Assembly: GCA_947444305.1 (NCBI GenBank)
Contig: CANEZP010000003.1
Span: forward strand, 1-64,000
DNA: 64,000 nucleotides
Origin: Pseudobdellovibrionaceae bacterium
GTDB lineage: Bacteria; Bdellovibrionota; Bdellovibrionia; Bdellovibrionales; UBA1609
Reading direction: 5' to 3'
Of this stretch, positions 51,574 through 60,552 are shown piece after piece. The notes beneath the pieces are model-generated. The model was not told the origin of the DNA. It saw nothing but the letters and a program-made list of their open reading frames with translations, and made no database searches. The translations under genes were made by a program, and so were the position numbers. Each line of letters opens with the position of its first letter. Positions within the stretch are counted from its first letter, which is position 1.

Positions 51574-53562
51574 ATGATGTATAAAAGAAGAACAGGCATT
51601 CTCATTTTGATAATCGCCGCCATCCTGGGCGGCTTTCAAAACTGTTCACCGACCATGATGAAATCATTTAGCTCGGTCACGTCCGAACAAGCGCGCAACC
51701 TATTCACCTTTTTAAGTTTAGGTTCTAAAGAAGAACCGGCGCTGATGAAGTCAATCTCACGTTTCGAATTGCTCGCGGCCAGTGAAGCATTGATCGGCCC
51801 CGGTTTACTTTCAATCGTCGACATCGCGAGCCTCCCCGCAGACCCGAAAGTAAATGCGTTTGAATCGGCCGCCGTTCAAAGCTACGACACAAGTTTTTTG
51901 GACTCGCGCTTCGGTTTCGCGCAAAAAGTTGCCGGGCTCGCCTTACGCTCTAAGTTGGTCGTCATTTGCCAACCGCAGCTCATCGCCCACGCCGCGTGGG
52001 ACGGCTGCGTCCGTAACATCGCGACGGCCTTCGCGAAGAAAGCCTTTCGCCGCGAATTGACTTCCGACGACGAAGCTTCGCTCGCCGCCGTTTACGCGGA
52101 AGCCGCCAATTCGGCCGGTGCCGAGATCAACGCCACCCCCGTCAGCGTACCGATGGGCTACCTTGATTTCGCCGAACCCAACTTAGTGGTCTCGGGCTGG
52201 GCGCTGGATCCTGCTTGGCCGGACCGTACGGTTGAAGTCCATATCTACGTCGACGGCGTGTACGCCGGGAACACGTTCGCCAACTCACCGCGGGCCGATG
52301 TGAACGCAGCGTTCGCGACCGAGGGCTACACCGGCGATCACGGTTTTAGCTATCGCTTACCCGCGGGTTTCGCGAACGGCGCAAGTCATCGCGTGGTCGC
52401 TTACGCCATCGGCGGCAACGGCTTCAATCCTCAACTGACGAATACTAAAACTTTCGTATCGACCTCCGCGGGTGCGCCCCCGGTCGTACCTCCGCAATTG
52501 GGCGTCGCTACCGAAGAAGGCTTACGATCCGTCTTTACGAAAGTATTGATGTCGCCCTCATTTCAATTTCGGACCCTGTCGGCCGATCCTAATTTCCAGC
52601 TCGCCAATCACCTCGCTTGGTTTTTGACCGGCACCCTGCCCGACGAAACGTTATTGAAATACGCTAGCCAAGGCCGTCTTACCGACCGGGCGTTGTTTGC
52701 TTCCGAAGTGAATCGTCTATTGAATTCAGAATCTGAAAGCTTTGCGCTCAACGTGTTCGGACAATGGATGGGCTTCCGAGATCTCGCTTTGAAATCGGGC
52801 GTCACTTCCCTTGAACAATCCATGATTCGTGAATCCACGCTCGTCTTCAAAGAGATCGTCGATAAAAATCTTCCGCCGAACGCGATCCTCGAGCCCGGCT
52901 TCACTTATCTGAACCGTGAATTATCGGCGCACTACAAGGTGGGCTCGAACCTTTCCGATTTCGCGCGCGTTCCCACGAGCGAACGCGGCGGCATTCTTGC
53001 GCAAGGAAGTATCCTGCGCGTGAGCTCACCGAACGCCGACACCAAACCGATCGTGCGCGGAAAATGGGTTCAGTGGAGTCTGCTATGCCGGACTATCCCG
53101 TCGCCCAGCGCGGAACTCTTTCAACAAATTGCGCAGGTGCAAGCGGCGGCCGATCCTAATTGGACGGTTAGCGAACGTCTTGCCAATCACCGCGCGGCCG
53201 GACCCGCGTGTTTCAATTGTCACCAATATATGGATCCGCTCGGTCTCGCGCTCGAGAATTTCACGCCCCTCGGTTTATGGCGCGACACCTACCCGAACGG
53301 TAAGCCCGTCGTCGCCGACGGCCAGTTAGGTGATAAGAAATTTAACGGTGTCGCGCAGCTGACTAAACTCGTGCAAGAACGCAACGACTTCAAAGCTTGC
53401 GTCGCGAGCCGTTTGCTCACCCACGGATTAGCACGCCCGGTAAGCAACGATGACCTCGGAACTTTACTGCAGCTCATGGGTACCGGCGTCGGCGTCCGTG
53501 ACATGATTAGCATCGTCGCCAACTCGGAAGCCTTTCAGCGCGCCGCAAGGGGAGAACCCTAG
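51574..53562 (+). CDS. DUF1592/DUF1588/DUF1585 lipoprotein with inserted beta domain
   Basis: This is a 662-residue lipoprotein with GGFQNC lipobox. The set of domains DUF1587/1592/1588/1585 is seen as FAKKAFRRELTSDDEASLAA, LAWFLTGTLPDETLLKYAS, RGGILAQGSILRVSSPNADT and CFNCHQYMDPLGLALENFTP; the CxxCH motif recalls cytochrome c haem sites. Between the first and second is an insert of about 100 residues (LVVSGWALDPAWPDRTVEVH; FGSYRL-like edges) resembling a sugar-binding GW-like beta domain. ATG 51574 is taken as start, with GAGG upstream. The partner DUF1552 gene starts at the next base after the stop. Confidence 0.82.
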   Translation: MMYKRRTGILILIIAAILGGFQNCSPTMMKSFSSVTSEQARNLFTFLSLGSKEEPALMKSISRFELLAASEALIGPGLLSIVDIASLPADPKVNAFESAAVQSYDTSFLDSRFGFAQKVAGLALRSKLVVICQPQLIAHAAWDGCVRNIATAFAKKAFRRELTSDDEASLAAVYAEAANSAGAEINATPVSVPMGYLDFAEPNLVVSGWALDPAWPDRTVEVHIYVDGVYAGNTFANSPRADVNAAFATEGYTGDHGFSYRLPAGFANGASHRVVAYAIGGNGFNPQLTNTKTFVSTSAGAPPVVPPQLGVATEEGLRSVFTKVLMSPSFQFRTLSADPNFQLANHLAWFLTGTLPDETLLKYASQGRLTDRALFASEVNRLLNSESESFALNVFGQWMGFRDLALKSGVTSLEQSMIRESTLVFKEIVDKNLPPNAILEPGFTYLNRELSAHYKVGSNLSDFARVPTSERGGILAQGSILRVSSPNADTKPIVRGKWVQWSLLCRTIPSPSAELFQQIAQVQAAADPNWTVSERLANHRAAGPACFNCHQYMDPLGLALENFTPLGLWRDTYPNGKPVVADGQLGDKKFNGVAQLTKLVQERNDFKACVASRLLTHGLARPVSNDDLGTLLQLMGTGVGVRDMISIVANSEAFQRAARGEP

Positions 53563-54843
53563 ATGAAAAGACGTCAATTTCTACATAACGCCGGCGTGTT
53601 CCTTTGGTTGCCGGTGCTCGAATCTCTCGTCCCGCAAAGTGTGTTTGCGCAGTCGTTATCGCGCAGCCGCTTCGTCATGGTGTTCACGCCGAGCGGAATG
53701 CTGATGCCCGGTGGTGAGAACGGAAATTGGACGTTCGAGGGTGCGTTGAAGCCTTTAGTGGACGCGGGCCTCCGCTCGAACTCCATGATCGTTCGCGGCC
53801 TGAGAGCCGACGGCGGAACCGATCCGCACTGGTTGAATACGGCCGGGTTTCTCTCCTGTAAGCCGATCAAAATTGCGAACGACCGGCCCACCGAATGCGG
53901 CAAAACTTTCGACCAGTACGTGGCCGACAAGAACCCGACTCTTCTTCGCTCATTGCACGTCGGTTTCAAACCGATGAACCGGGATTTCTCGGCCGATCAC
54001 GGCGGATACTCCGATCGCTACCTTGATACACTATCATTTCGCGCGGACAACCGTCCGATCGGCAATACGTATTCACCGCAAGCTTTGTTCGATCAAGTCT
54101 TCGGCGGGGGCGCGGCCGGCTCGCGCCATATCCGGGCTTTAAACCAAAGACGCAAAAGTATCATCGACGGCGTTATCGGCGAGCTGGGAAGCGTAAAACG
54201 TTCTTTGAGTTCGACCGACAAACCAAGGTTCGAGGCGTACCTCGACGGTATGCGCGACATCGAAAAGACATTATCGACCAACATAAACAATGCACCGACG
54301 TGCATTCCCGCCGGCGCACGTCCCGGTCCTACCGATTACCTGCAGCAGCTCCAGGTCATGCAAAGCATCGTGGCGCAGGCGTTCCAGTGCAATTTAATTT
54401 CGTCGGCCACGATCATGTACGATGACGGCGTGGGAGATCAATTTTTGGTCCACCCCGGCGGCGATCATGATCACCACGGCTACGCTCACCACGGCAACGA
54501 AGCCGCCAACATGGCGAAGCTTAACGCGATCAACGTACGTCACGGCGATCTGTTCGCAAAATTCGTCGGCGAGATGAAAACGCGCGGTCAGCTCGACAGC
54601 ACGTTGGTGATGTGGGGATCAAACATGTCAGACGGCAACACGCACAACACCGCTAACCTTCCCGTCGTCGTATGCGGCGGCGGCGCCGGTTTAAAATTCG
54701 GGCAGGAAGTGAACGCAGCACGAACGAGCATTCCGAAGGCAAACCTATTCGTCGAATTAGCCGAAATTTACGGCTTGGCCTTGCCGGTGTACGGCAGCGA
54801 TGCCTCGGCCAGCGATGGCACTCGAATCGGAATTAAAGTTTAG
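53563..54843 (+). CDS. DUF1552-family exported protein
   Basis: This 426-residue protein starts KRRQFLHNAGVFLWLPVLES, a twin-arginine-like signal. GDHDHHGYAHHG and DSTLVMWGSNMSDGNTHNTA are conserved in DUF1552, an alkaline-phosphatase-superfamily-like group of unknown function. DUF1552 genes nearly always follow DUF1592-type genes in planctomycetes, myxobacteria and relatives; the same pair is seen here with no gap. Confidence 0.88.
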   Translation: MKRRQFLHNAGVFLWLPVLESLVPQSVFAQSLSRSRFVMVFTPSGMLMPGGENGNWTFEGALKPLVDAGLRSNSMIVRGLRADGGTDPHWLNTAGFLSCKPIKIANDRPTECGKTFDQYVADKNPTLLRSLHVGFKPMNRDFSADHGGYSDRYLDTLSFRADNRPIGNTYSPQALFDQVFGGGAAGSRHIRALNQRRKSIIDGVIGELGSVKRSLSSTDKPRFEAYLDGMRDIEKTLSTNINNAPTCIPAGARPGPTDYLQQLQVMQSIVAQAFQCNLISSATIMYDDGVGDQFLVHPGGDHDHHGYAHHGNEAANMAKLNAINVRHGDLFAKFVGEMKTRGQLDSTLVMWGSNMSDGNTHNTANLPVVVCGGGAGLKFGQEVNAARTSIPKANLFVELAEIYGLALPVYGSDASASDGTRIGIKV

Positions 54844-54892
54844 TTTAGAAAAGTTTAATCACGTTAATGGGTTTTTTAAAAGGGAGCGAAGA

Positions 54893-55504
54893 ATGAAGAA
54901 GTACGTCATTGCGAGTGTAGGATGTTTAATATTTATGTTCACCAATTGCGCGGAGCCTTTGCCCGACATGTTGGATGATCAGCCGTCGACCGGTGGTTTA
55001 GCTACGGATCCGGCAAGCGCAGGCCTCGCCGGTGATTTCGGTACCGTCGGTGAATCGGTAAATCCGCCGCTGATGACGACGCCGCCCGCCGCGGTGACGC
55101 CGCCCGTGACCGAAGACAATTCGACGACGACTCTTTACCGGTTTTTCCATACGTACAACGCCCAGCACTTTATGACGGGCAATCCGCAGGAAGCAAGCTC
55201 ACCTTGGGTACTCGACGGCACCACGTATAAGGTTTTTAACGTTGGTTACAATCACCGTCACCCGGTTTACCGTTGTTACGTCGAATCGAGCGGCGACCAT
55301 TTCTCTTCCAACGACGATAAGTGCGAAGGTTACACGTTCGAAGGACGTTACGGATACCTTGAAAACGCGCCGACGACCGCCGCCCCGCGCGCGCTTTACC
55401 GTTGCTTCCACGAACAACAGTATCATCACATGGATTCACCGAACAAAGACGAGTGTATCGGCGCCGGCTTTCGCGTCGAAGGAATCATGGGTTACATCCC
55501 TTAA
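54893..55504 (+). CDS. Lipoprotein with DUF5648-like domain
   Basis: This 203-residue lipoprotein has lipobox FTNC (Cys18). After a Thr/Pro-rich linker, residues about 80-203 contain two repeats of the DUF5648 type (LYRFFHTYNAQHFMTGNPQE; VYRCYVESSGDHFSSNDD; LYRCFHEQQYHHMDSPNKDE). This domain is thought to bind carbohydrate. AGGGAG precedes ATG 54893. Confidence 0.75.
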   Translation: MKKYVIASVGCLIFMFTNCAEPLPDMLDDQPSTGGLATDPASAGLAGDFGTVGESVNPPLMTTPPAAVTPPVTEDNSTTTLYRFFHTYNAQHFMTGNPQEASSPWVLDGTTYKVFNVGYNHRHPVYRCYVESSGDHFSSNDDKCEGYTFEGRYGYLENAPTTAAPRALYRCFHEQQYHHMDSPNKDECIGAGFRVEGIMGYIP

Positions 55505-55543
55505 TCGGTAGCCGCGCGGGCGCCCTCCTGATAGGGTGGCGCC

Positions 55544-57433
55544 ATGAAAAACATCGCGCCTTTCGGAAGCTGGAAATCACCCATCACGGCCGAGGTCGTT
55601 AGCGGTAAAGACCGCGGCCTCGGTGCCGACCTGCAAGTCGACGCGCTCGACGACTCTATTTATTTTATTGAGTCACGCCCCGACGAAGCGGGCCGGCAAG
55701 TTCTTATGCGTCTTACTATCGACGGCAACGTGCACGAGGTTCTGCCCGCCGAGTTCAATGTACGCACTAGATATTTAGAATACGGCGGCGCAAGTTTTTT
55801 GGTTCACGCCGGTACGGCGTACTTCATTAACTTTACCGACCAACAGATCTACGCCGCGAAACTCGGCCAAGCCCCCCGAAAGCTTACTTCCGAAACGAAA
55901 AATCGCTTCGCCGATCTCACCTTCGATCAGAAAAGAAATCGCTTAATCGGCCTGCGCGAAAAACCCGGTAAGGCCGAACCGGAAAACACGATTTGCGCCG
56001 TCGACATCACCGATGGTTCGGTGAGTGATTTGGTCACCGGCGCCGATTTTTACAATTGCGCCCGCCTACGCGGCGATCAACTGCTGTGGATTTCTTGGAA
56101 TCACCCCAATATGCCCTGGAATGGCAGCGAGCTTTGGACCGCGGATCTTAACGATCTAGCTAAGCCGAACAAAATTGCGGGTGACGACACCCACGCCGTA
56201 TCGCAAGCGCAATGGGGCGAAGACGGCAGCATTTATTTCGCTCTCGAGAATCCGGAGTTCGCGGCACTTTATCGTTACGCCGGCAATCGAATGACAAAGG
56301 TGTTTTCGCCCGAGGCCGAGTTCGTACTGCCCGATTGGGTGCCGGGCACGCAGCAGTACGCGCTCTTCAACGACGGTTTGGTTATAGCCGCGTACCTAAA
56401 GGGCGGCCGCTGGCAAATGATTTCCGGCCATAATCCCGCGGACGCAAAAATCATCGGCGAGCCTTTGCCTACGGTGTCCACGCTCCGGCGGGCGGGCGAC
56501 GGCGCCGTCGCGATTATCGGGCGGGCAAAATTAAATTCAACCATCGTTTCCATCAGCAATGACGGAGCGATGAAAATCTTGTACGCACCAAAGATGACCG
56601 AAATCGCGGCCGAATTTATTTCGGTTGCGGAACAAATTGAGTTCCCGACCGAAAACGGCGGCACCGGCTACGCCTGGTTTTACCGTCCGGTGAACGCGCT
56701 TAACAAAGGGCCGGAAGGGCAGAAACCACCGCTCGTCGTGATGGCGCACGGCGGACCAAGCGCGATGTCCTTCTCTAGCTTTCGTAAAGATATTCAGTTT
56801 TGGACGTCACGCGGTTACGCGGTTGCCGACGTCAACTACGGCGGCAGCACGGGTTACGGCCGGACGTACCGCGAACGTTTGCGGGGAACCTGGGGCTTAG
56901 TTGATGTGAGCGATTGCGCCCGCACGGTCGAATTTTTAAGTAAACTAAATTTAATTGATCCAAGACGCGTGGCGATTCGCGGCGGCAGCGCCGGTGGTTA
57001 CACTACCCTCGCCGCGCTTGCCTTCACCAAGGGTATCTTCGCCGCGGGCGCCAGCTACTTCGGAGTCAGTGACCTAGAGTTGCTCGCCAAGGAAACACAT
57101 AAATTTGAGTCACGCTACCTTGACCAGCTCGTCGGTCCTTATCCAGCTGCCCGCGAAATTTATCAGGAGCGCGCACCGCTTGCGCACATTGACCGGTTTG
57201 ACTGCCCGATCATCTTTTTTCAGGGCGATGAGGACGCGGTCGTGCCGCCGAACCAATCCGAACTCATGTACAAGTCCTTAAAGGCGAAAGGCATCCCGAC
57301 CGAGTATCATCTTTACGCAAAAGAGGGGCACGGCTTCCGGCGCGCCGAAAATAATCAGCACAGTCTAAAAGCCGAACACAATTTCTACGCCCGCTTTTTT
57401 AATTTTCCCGTTCAAACGGAGGATAAAGTTTGA
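55544..57433 (+). CDS. S9-family prolyl oligopeptidase-type peptidase
   Basis: This 629-residue cytoplasmic enzyme has an N-terminal beta-propeller and a C-terminal alpha/beta hydrolase domain. The nucleophile is in IRGGSAGGYTTLAALAF, the Asp in FQGDEDAVVPPNQSE and the His in AKEGHGFRRAENN. VVMAHGGPSAMSFSSF gives the oxyanion region. It has no signal peptide. It overlaps the HAD gene by four bases. Confidence 0.93.
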   Translation: MKNIAPFGSWKSPITAEVVSGKDRGLGADLQVDALDDSIYFIESRPDEAGRQVLMRLTIDGNVHEVLPAEFNVRTRYLEYGGASFLVHAGTAYFINFTDQQIYAAKLGQAPRKLTSETKNRFADLTFDQKRNRLIGLREKPGKAEPENTICAVDITDGSVSDLVTGADFYNCARLRGDQLLWISWNHPNMPWNGSELWTADLNDLAKPNKIAGDDTHAVSQAQWGEDGSIYFALENPEFAALYRYAGNRMTKVFSPEAEFVLPDWVPGTQQYALFNDGLVIAAYLKGGRWQMISGHNPADAKIIGEPLPTVSTLRRAGDGAVAIIGRAKLNSTIVSISNDGAMKILYAPKMTEIAAEFISVAEQIEFPTENGGTGYAWFYRPVNALNKGPEGQKPPLVVMAHGGPSAMSFSSFRKDIQFWTSRGYAVADVNYGGSTGYGRTYRERLRGTWGLVDVSDCARTVEFLSKLNLIDPRRVAIRGGSAGGYTTLAALAFTKGIFAAGASYFGVSDLELLAKETHKFESRYLDQLVGPYPAAREIYQERAPLAHIDRFDCPIIFFQGDEDAVVPPNQSELMYKSLKAKGIPTEYHLYAKEGHGFRRAENNQHSLKAEHNFYARFFNFPVQTEDKV

Positions 57434-58086
57434 ATCCCATTGCTTTAATTATTTTTGATTGTGACGGCGTCGTCGTCGACAGCGAACTCATCGCAAACCG
57501 CATCGGCGCCGAATTGAAAACGGAACTCGGTTTTCCCTTTACGACCGAAGAACACATTCGAAAATTTACCGGACTCGGCGCGAGCTCCGCGAGCGTGGCC
57601 GAACTGCGTAAAAAACTTCCCGCCGACTATTCTAAAACGGCCGACGCCCGCCGGGCCGTTGCGTTCGCCGCCGAATTGCGAGAGATCGAAGGTATTTCCC
57701 GCTTACTAGAAACGTTGACGGTACCGTACTGCTTGGCTTCGAACGGAGATCTCGAAAAAATCAAAGTGACCCTCGGCGTGACGAGACTTTACGATCGTTT
57801 TGCGGGCCGTATTTTCCACAGCGGCCTCGTGAAAAATTTAAAACCCGCGCCGGATTTATTTTTGCTGGCCGCTAGAACAATGGGCGTTGAACCTAAAAAT
57901 TGTTTAGTCCTCGAAGATAGCGTCGCCGGCGTGCAGGCCGCGCTCGCCGCGGGCATGGCGGTTGCCGGTTTCACCGGCGGTAGCCACGTTTACCCCGAAT
58001 TGCCCACTCTGCTCAAAGAAGCGGGTGCGCCTTACGTTTTTAAAACGATGAGCGAGTTTGCATCATTCTTGGACCGTTCACGCTAA
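57430..58086 (+). CDS. HAD-superfamily phosphatase
   Basis: This 218-residue HAD hydrolase (subfamily IA) has the nucleophile motif IIFDCDGVVVDSE, a motif II Ser/Asn stretch (CLASNGDLEK), and the motif IV LVLEDSVAGVQAALAAGM. The start is TTG 57430, overlapping the peptidase stop. It resembles YieH/phosphoglycolate phosphatase-like enzymes; substrate unknown. Confidence 0.88.
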   Translation: MNPIALIIFDCDGVVVDSELIANRIGAELKTELGFPFTTEEHIRKFTGLGASSASVAELRKKLPADYSKTADARRAVAFAAELREIEGISRLLETLTVPYCLASNGDLEKIKVTLGVTRLYDRFAGRIFHSGLVKNLKPAPDLFLLAARTMGVEPKNCLVLEDSVAGVQAALAAGMAVAGFTGGSHVYPELPTLLKEAGAPYVFKTMSEFASFLDRSR

Positions 58087-58193
58087 GGGACTAGATCTTA
58101 GCCCGGCTTAAACGCTCAAGCGGCCTAGACTTTGATATGGTTCGGCGGGGTAACCCTCAGCCTTTTCTATATATAGACCGATGAAAAACTAGG

Positions 58194-59696
58194 ATGAGAA
58201 AACCAAATTCTCAGTTTATTTTTCTTAGCGTCTTGATGATGCTTGCGCCTATTCTCGGCGCGGGGCGCGCCTACGCCCAACAAACATCACGAATCGGCTT
58301 CTGTCTAAACCTCGCGCAAACCGTGCAAGAGTCTGCTTACGTACAAACCCGTAACTACCTGACCCGCGAAGACGACCTACGCCGTGAATTGATGAGCGCG
58401 TGCACCGGCTTCCGCTACGAAACGATCACGAAGGCCGGCGGCGGCTTCCGCGTCATCGCCGAAGGCGACGGCGAAATCTGGAGCATCGACGAGAAGAAAA
58501 ATTTGGTTCGCATCGCCGGCGAGAAGAATTCGCTCGCGAGCACCGAAACCTTCAGCCCCTTCGGCGTAGCGACTAAATCAAAAGGCCGCCAAGCCCAAGT
58601 TCAGTCCGTAAAAGCGTCCGATAAAGAATTGGCCGCCCTCCGCGCGCAAGGTGCGCCCGCGGCTCCTTCCGCAACAGCGGCATCGGCCCCGGTGAAAAGA
58701 ACTCAAGTCAACGAACCGGCCATCGCGGTGGCCGCTGCACCGGCGAGCGGCAAGAGCCCGATCTTCGGCGTCGCGGACGAAGATGATTCTTCCGGCGAGC
58801 CGATTCCCCGTCCGTTTACGGTCGACCCGAATACGAAGATAACTCCCGAACGTTCTGCAAAGGACGATGCTACACCCCCGCCCGATAAAGCGGTGCGCGC
58901 CGGCCAAGAGGTTTCGTCCGACGGCATGAACCTTACCCGCATGACCCAGTGTTTTAACCGTAAGCACTATCACTCCGAAACTTGCCAAAGTCTGTTCAAC
59001 GAATTGCACCGCCAATGCGGTAAAGACGATGTTCCGCTCGTGCGTCTTTGTTTAGAGCTTGAAGCGGCCATCGGCGACGTCAATCTGGCGGCTTGCGTGA
59101 ATAACGATGTGGACTTCGGTAAATGCGAACTTCGTAAAGTGCAGTTAGAAAAACGTTGCAGCAACCAATTGCGCCAGCCCAGCGCCGAGTGCCGTGGTTT
59201 AGCCCGCTACTTAGCGAGCGCAACTCCACCCTCGGTCGATGCTTCTAAAGCGACTCCTGCCATGTTCGGCGGAGCCGGCGCGGTGAAATTCCCGGCCGAC
59301 GCGACTCCGCGCAGTCTTGGTTCCACGCTGCGTACACTTATTCGCTTACGCCCGGTGATCTACGAATCTAAATCTAACCCCCGCTTCAAAGAGATGGGTT
59401 TTATCTCGCAAGAAGTTGAAATGGTGAATTCGGCGCTCATGAATTACAAATCCGGCGGCGAACCCGAAGGCGTGAAGTACACCCAATTCGCGGCGTTACT
59501 CACCAGCGGTATGCAAGAGATGTACGGAATGTGCCGAGAGAATTTAGATTTCCAACGCGATATCATCAATCGCGCCTCGACTTTGGAACAAGATAACTCA
59601 GCTCTGCGCCGTGAAAACGAAGCGATGCAAAAGCAGCTCTCCGCCTTGACCGAAGAAGTCAAAGCGATCAAAGAATCCCTGTTACGTAAAAAATAA
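58194..59696 (+). CDS. Secreted protein with C-terminal tail-fibre/S74-like chaperone domain
   Basis: This 500-residue protein has a signal peptide (MLAPILGAGRAYAQ). Residues about 20-380 are polar with an Ala/Pro-rich linker and a Cys-rich middle. The last 120 residues match the Peptidase_S74 pattern: LRPVIYESKSNPRFKEMGFI, SQEVEMVNSALM, GVKYTQFAALLTSGMQEMYG, then a coiled coil (LEQDNSALRRENEAMQKQLS). The usual Ser-Asp cleavage site before the domain (SDxRLK) is not seen; SLGSTLRTLIRLRP stands there. It may therefore trimerise without self-cleavage. Such proteins are common in Bdellovibrio (general knowledge). Confidence 0.75.
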   Translation: MRKPNSQFIFLSVLMMLAPILGAGRAYAQQTSRIGFCLNLAQTVQESAYVQTRNYLTREDDLRRELMSACTGFRYETITKAGGGFRVIAEGDGEIWSIDEKKNLVRIAGEKNSLASTETFSPFGVATKSKGRQAQVQSVKASDKELAALRAQGAPAAPSATAASAPVKRTQVNEPAIAVAAAPASGKSPIFGVADEDDSSGEPIPRPFTVDPNTKITPERSAKDDATPPPDKAVRAGQEVSSDGMNLTRMTQCFNRKHYHSETCQSLFNELHRQCGKDDVPLVRLCLELEAAIGDVNLAACVNNDVDFGKCELRKVQLEKRCSNQLRQPSAECRGLARYLASATPPSVDASKATPAMFGGAGAVKFPADATPRSLGSTLRTLIRLRPVIYESKSNPRFKEMGFISQEVEMVNSALMNYKSGGEPEGVKYTQFAALLTSGMQEMYGMCRENLDFQRDIINRASTLEQDNSALRRENEAMQKQLSALTEEVKAIKESLLRKK

Positions 59697-60173
59697 TTAC
59701 TGAGCGCGAATCTGACCGATCGCGGGTAAGATGCGAAATCTCGCCACTTCCGTACCTAACCTTAGTTCGAAAGTAACCGCCCGGTCGTCGGCCACGCCAC
59801 CGTTCGTATTGAAAACGATGACGTTATTGTTGTCGCTAAAGGCGGTGATTTCGGCCTTACGTGCGCCGAAGTCGATCGGAGTCAGCGTTCGAAGCGCCGT
59901 CCCGAACGGACCGTTACACCGGCGGCCCGCGCCCGCGGCAAAAGTTTCGGCCGCGAAACTGTTGTTCTCCAGCCGAACGCGCACGCATTCCGATCTTTGA
60001 CTGGCGAGACCCCTAGCTTCTTGAAGCGCATCCAAAAGGTCGGCGCGCATAACCGCGATCTGCGTCGACTTCCGGTGCGAGAATGTATACGCACCCATGC
60101 CGGCCATTACGCCCATGATGCCTAAGACCAGCATCATTTCGACTAAGCTAAAACCTTTATTCGCCGGCTTCAA
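59697..60173 (-). CDS. Minor pseudopilin, GspH/FimT-like
   Basis: This 158-residue prepilin starts MKPANKGFSLVEMMLVLGIM: a short leader ending in Gly, then Phe and Glu+5 as required by PilD. TTG 60173 with GGGAAG upstream is the best start; the frame is open much further but without a ribosome site. The globular part has two Cys pairs at most (RSECVRVRLE, GRRCNGPFG). It overlaps the HAMP gene end. Confidence 0.82.
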   Translation of the reverse strand: MKPANKGFSLVEMMLVLGIMGVMAGMGAYTFSHRKSTQIAVMRADLLDALQEARGLASQRSECVRVRLENNSFAAETFAAGAGRRCNGPFGTALRTLTPIDFGARKAEITAFSDNNNVIVFNTNGGVADDRAVTFELRLGTEVARFRILPAIGQIRAQ

Positions 60174-60552
60174 TTTTCTTCCCAAGTTTTTCGACGACAC
60201 GGTTGTAATCCGTAAATAGATCTTCGTAAGCGTCTCCCTTTCGAATCCGAATTTGCTCCGGGATCTTACCTTCTGCAATGAGCTTCAGATTCCGGTGGAG
60301 CCTGAATAGCGGTCCCGAAACTTGGTTGGAAATCACTAAACCCAAAAGGGTAATCATCGTTAACAGCAGAATACCGATGCCGGTGAAGATTAGGGTCGTT
60401 CGTTGCGAAAGATCGGTATCTCGTTGCGCGACTGCGCAAACGTTAATCGTATATACGGTGCAGAGGATACCCGCGAACAACCCGTAAGCGACGAAGCGCA
60501 ACTGCACCCGGGGATTGACCAGCAACTTGCCGCTCAAAGATCTGAAATTCAT
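60157..60552 (-). CDS. Membrane protein with HAMP domain
   Basis: This 131-residue protein has two membrane helices (VAYGLFAGILCTVYTINVCA; LIFTGIGILLLTMITLLGLV) and a HAMP-type segment (SGPLFRLHRNLKLIAEGKIP). No output domain is present. ATG 60552 overlaps the previous stop (TAATG). Its place inside a minor-pilin operon suggests a role in pilus control. Confidence 0.7.
   Translation of the reverse strand: MNFRSLSGKLLVNPRVQLRFVAYGLFAGILCTVYTINVCAVAQRDTDLSQRTTLIFTGIGILLLTMITLLGLVISNQVSGPLFRLHRNLKLIAEGKIPEQIRIRKGDAYEDLFTDYNRVVEKLGKKIEAGE

Noticed and set aside
58194..59696. Prophage origin because of the tail-fibre-like domain
   Set aside because: No other phage gene is adjacent and the protein has a signal peptide.
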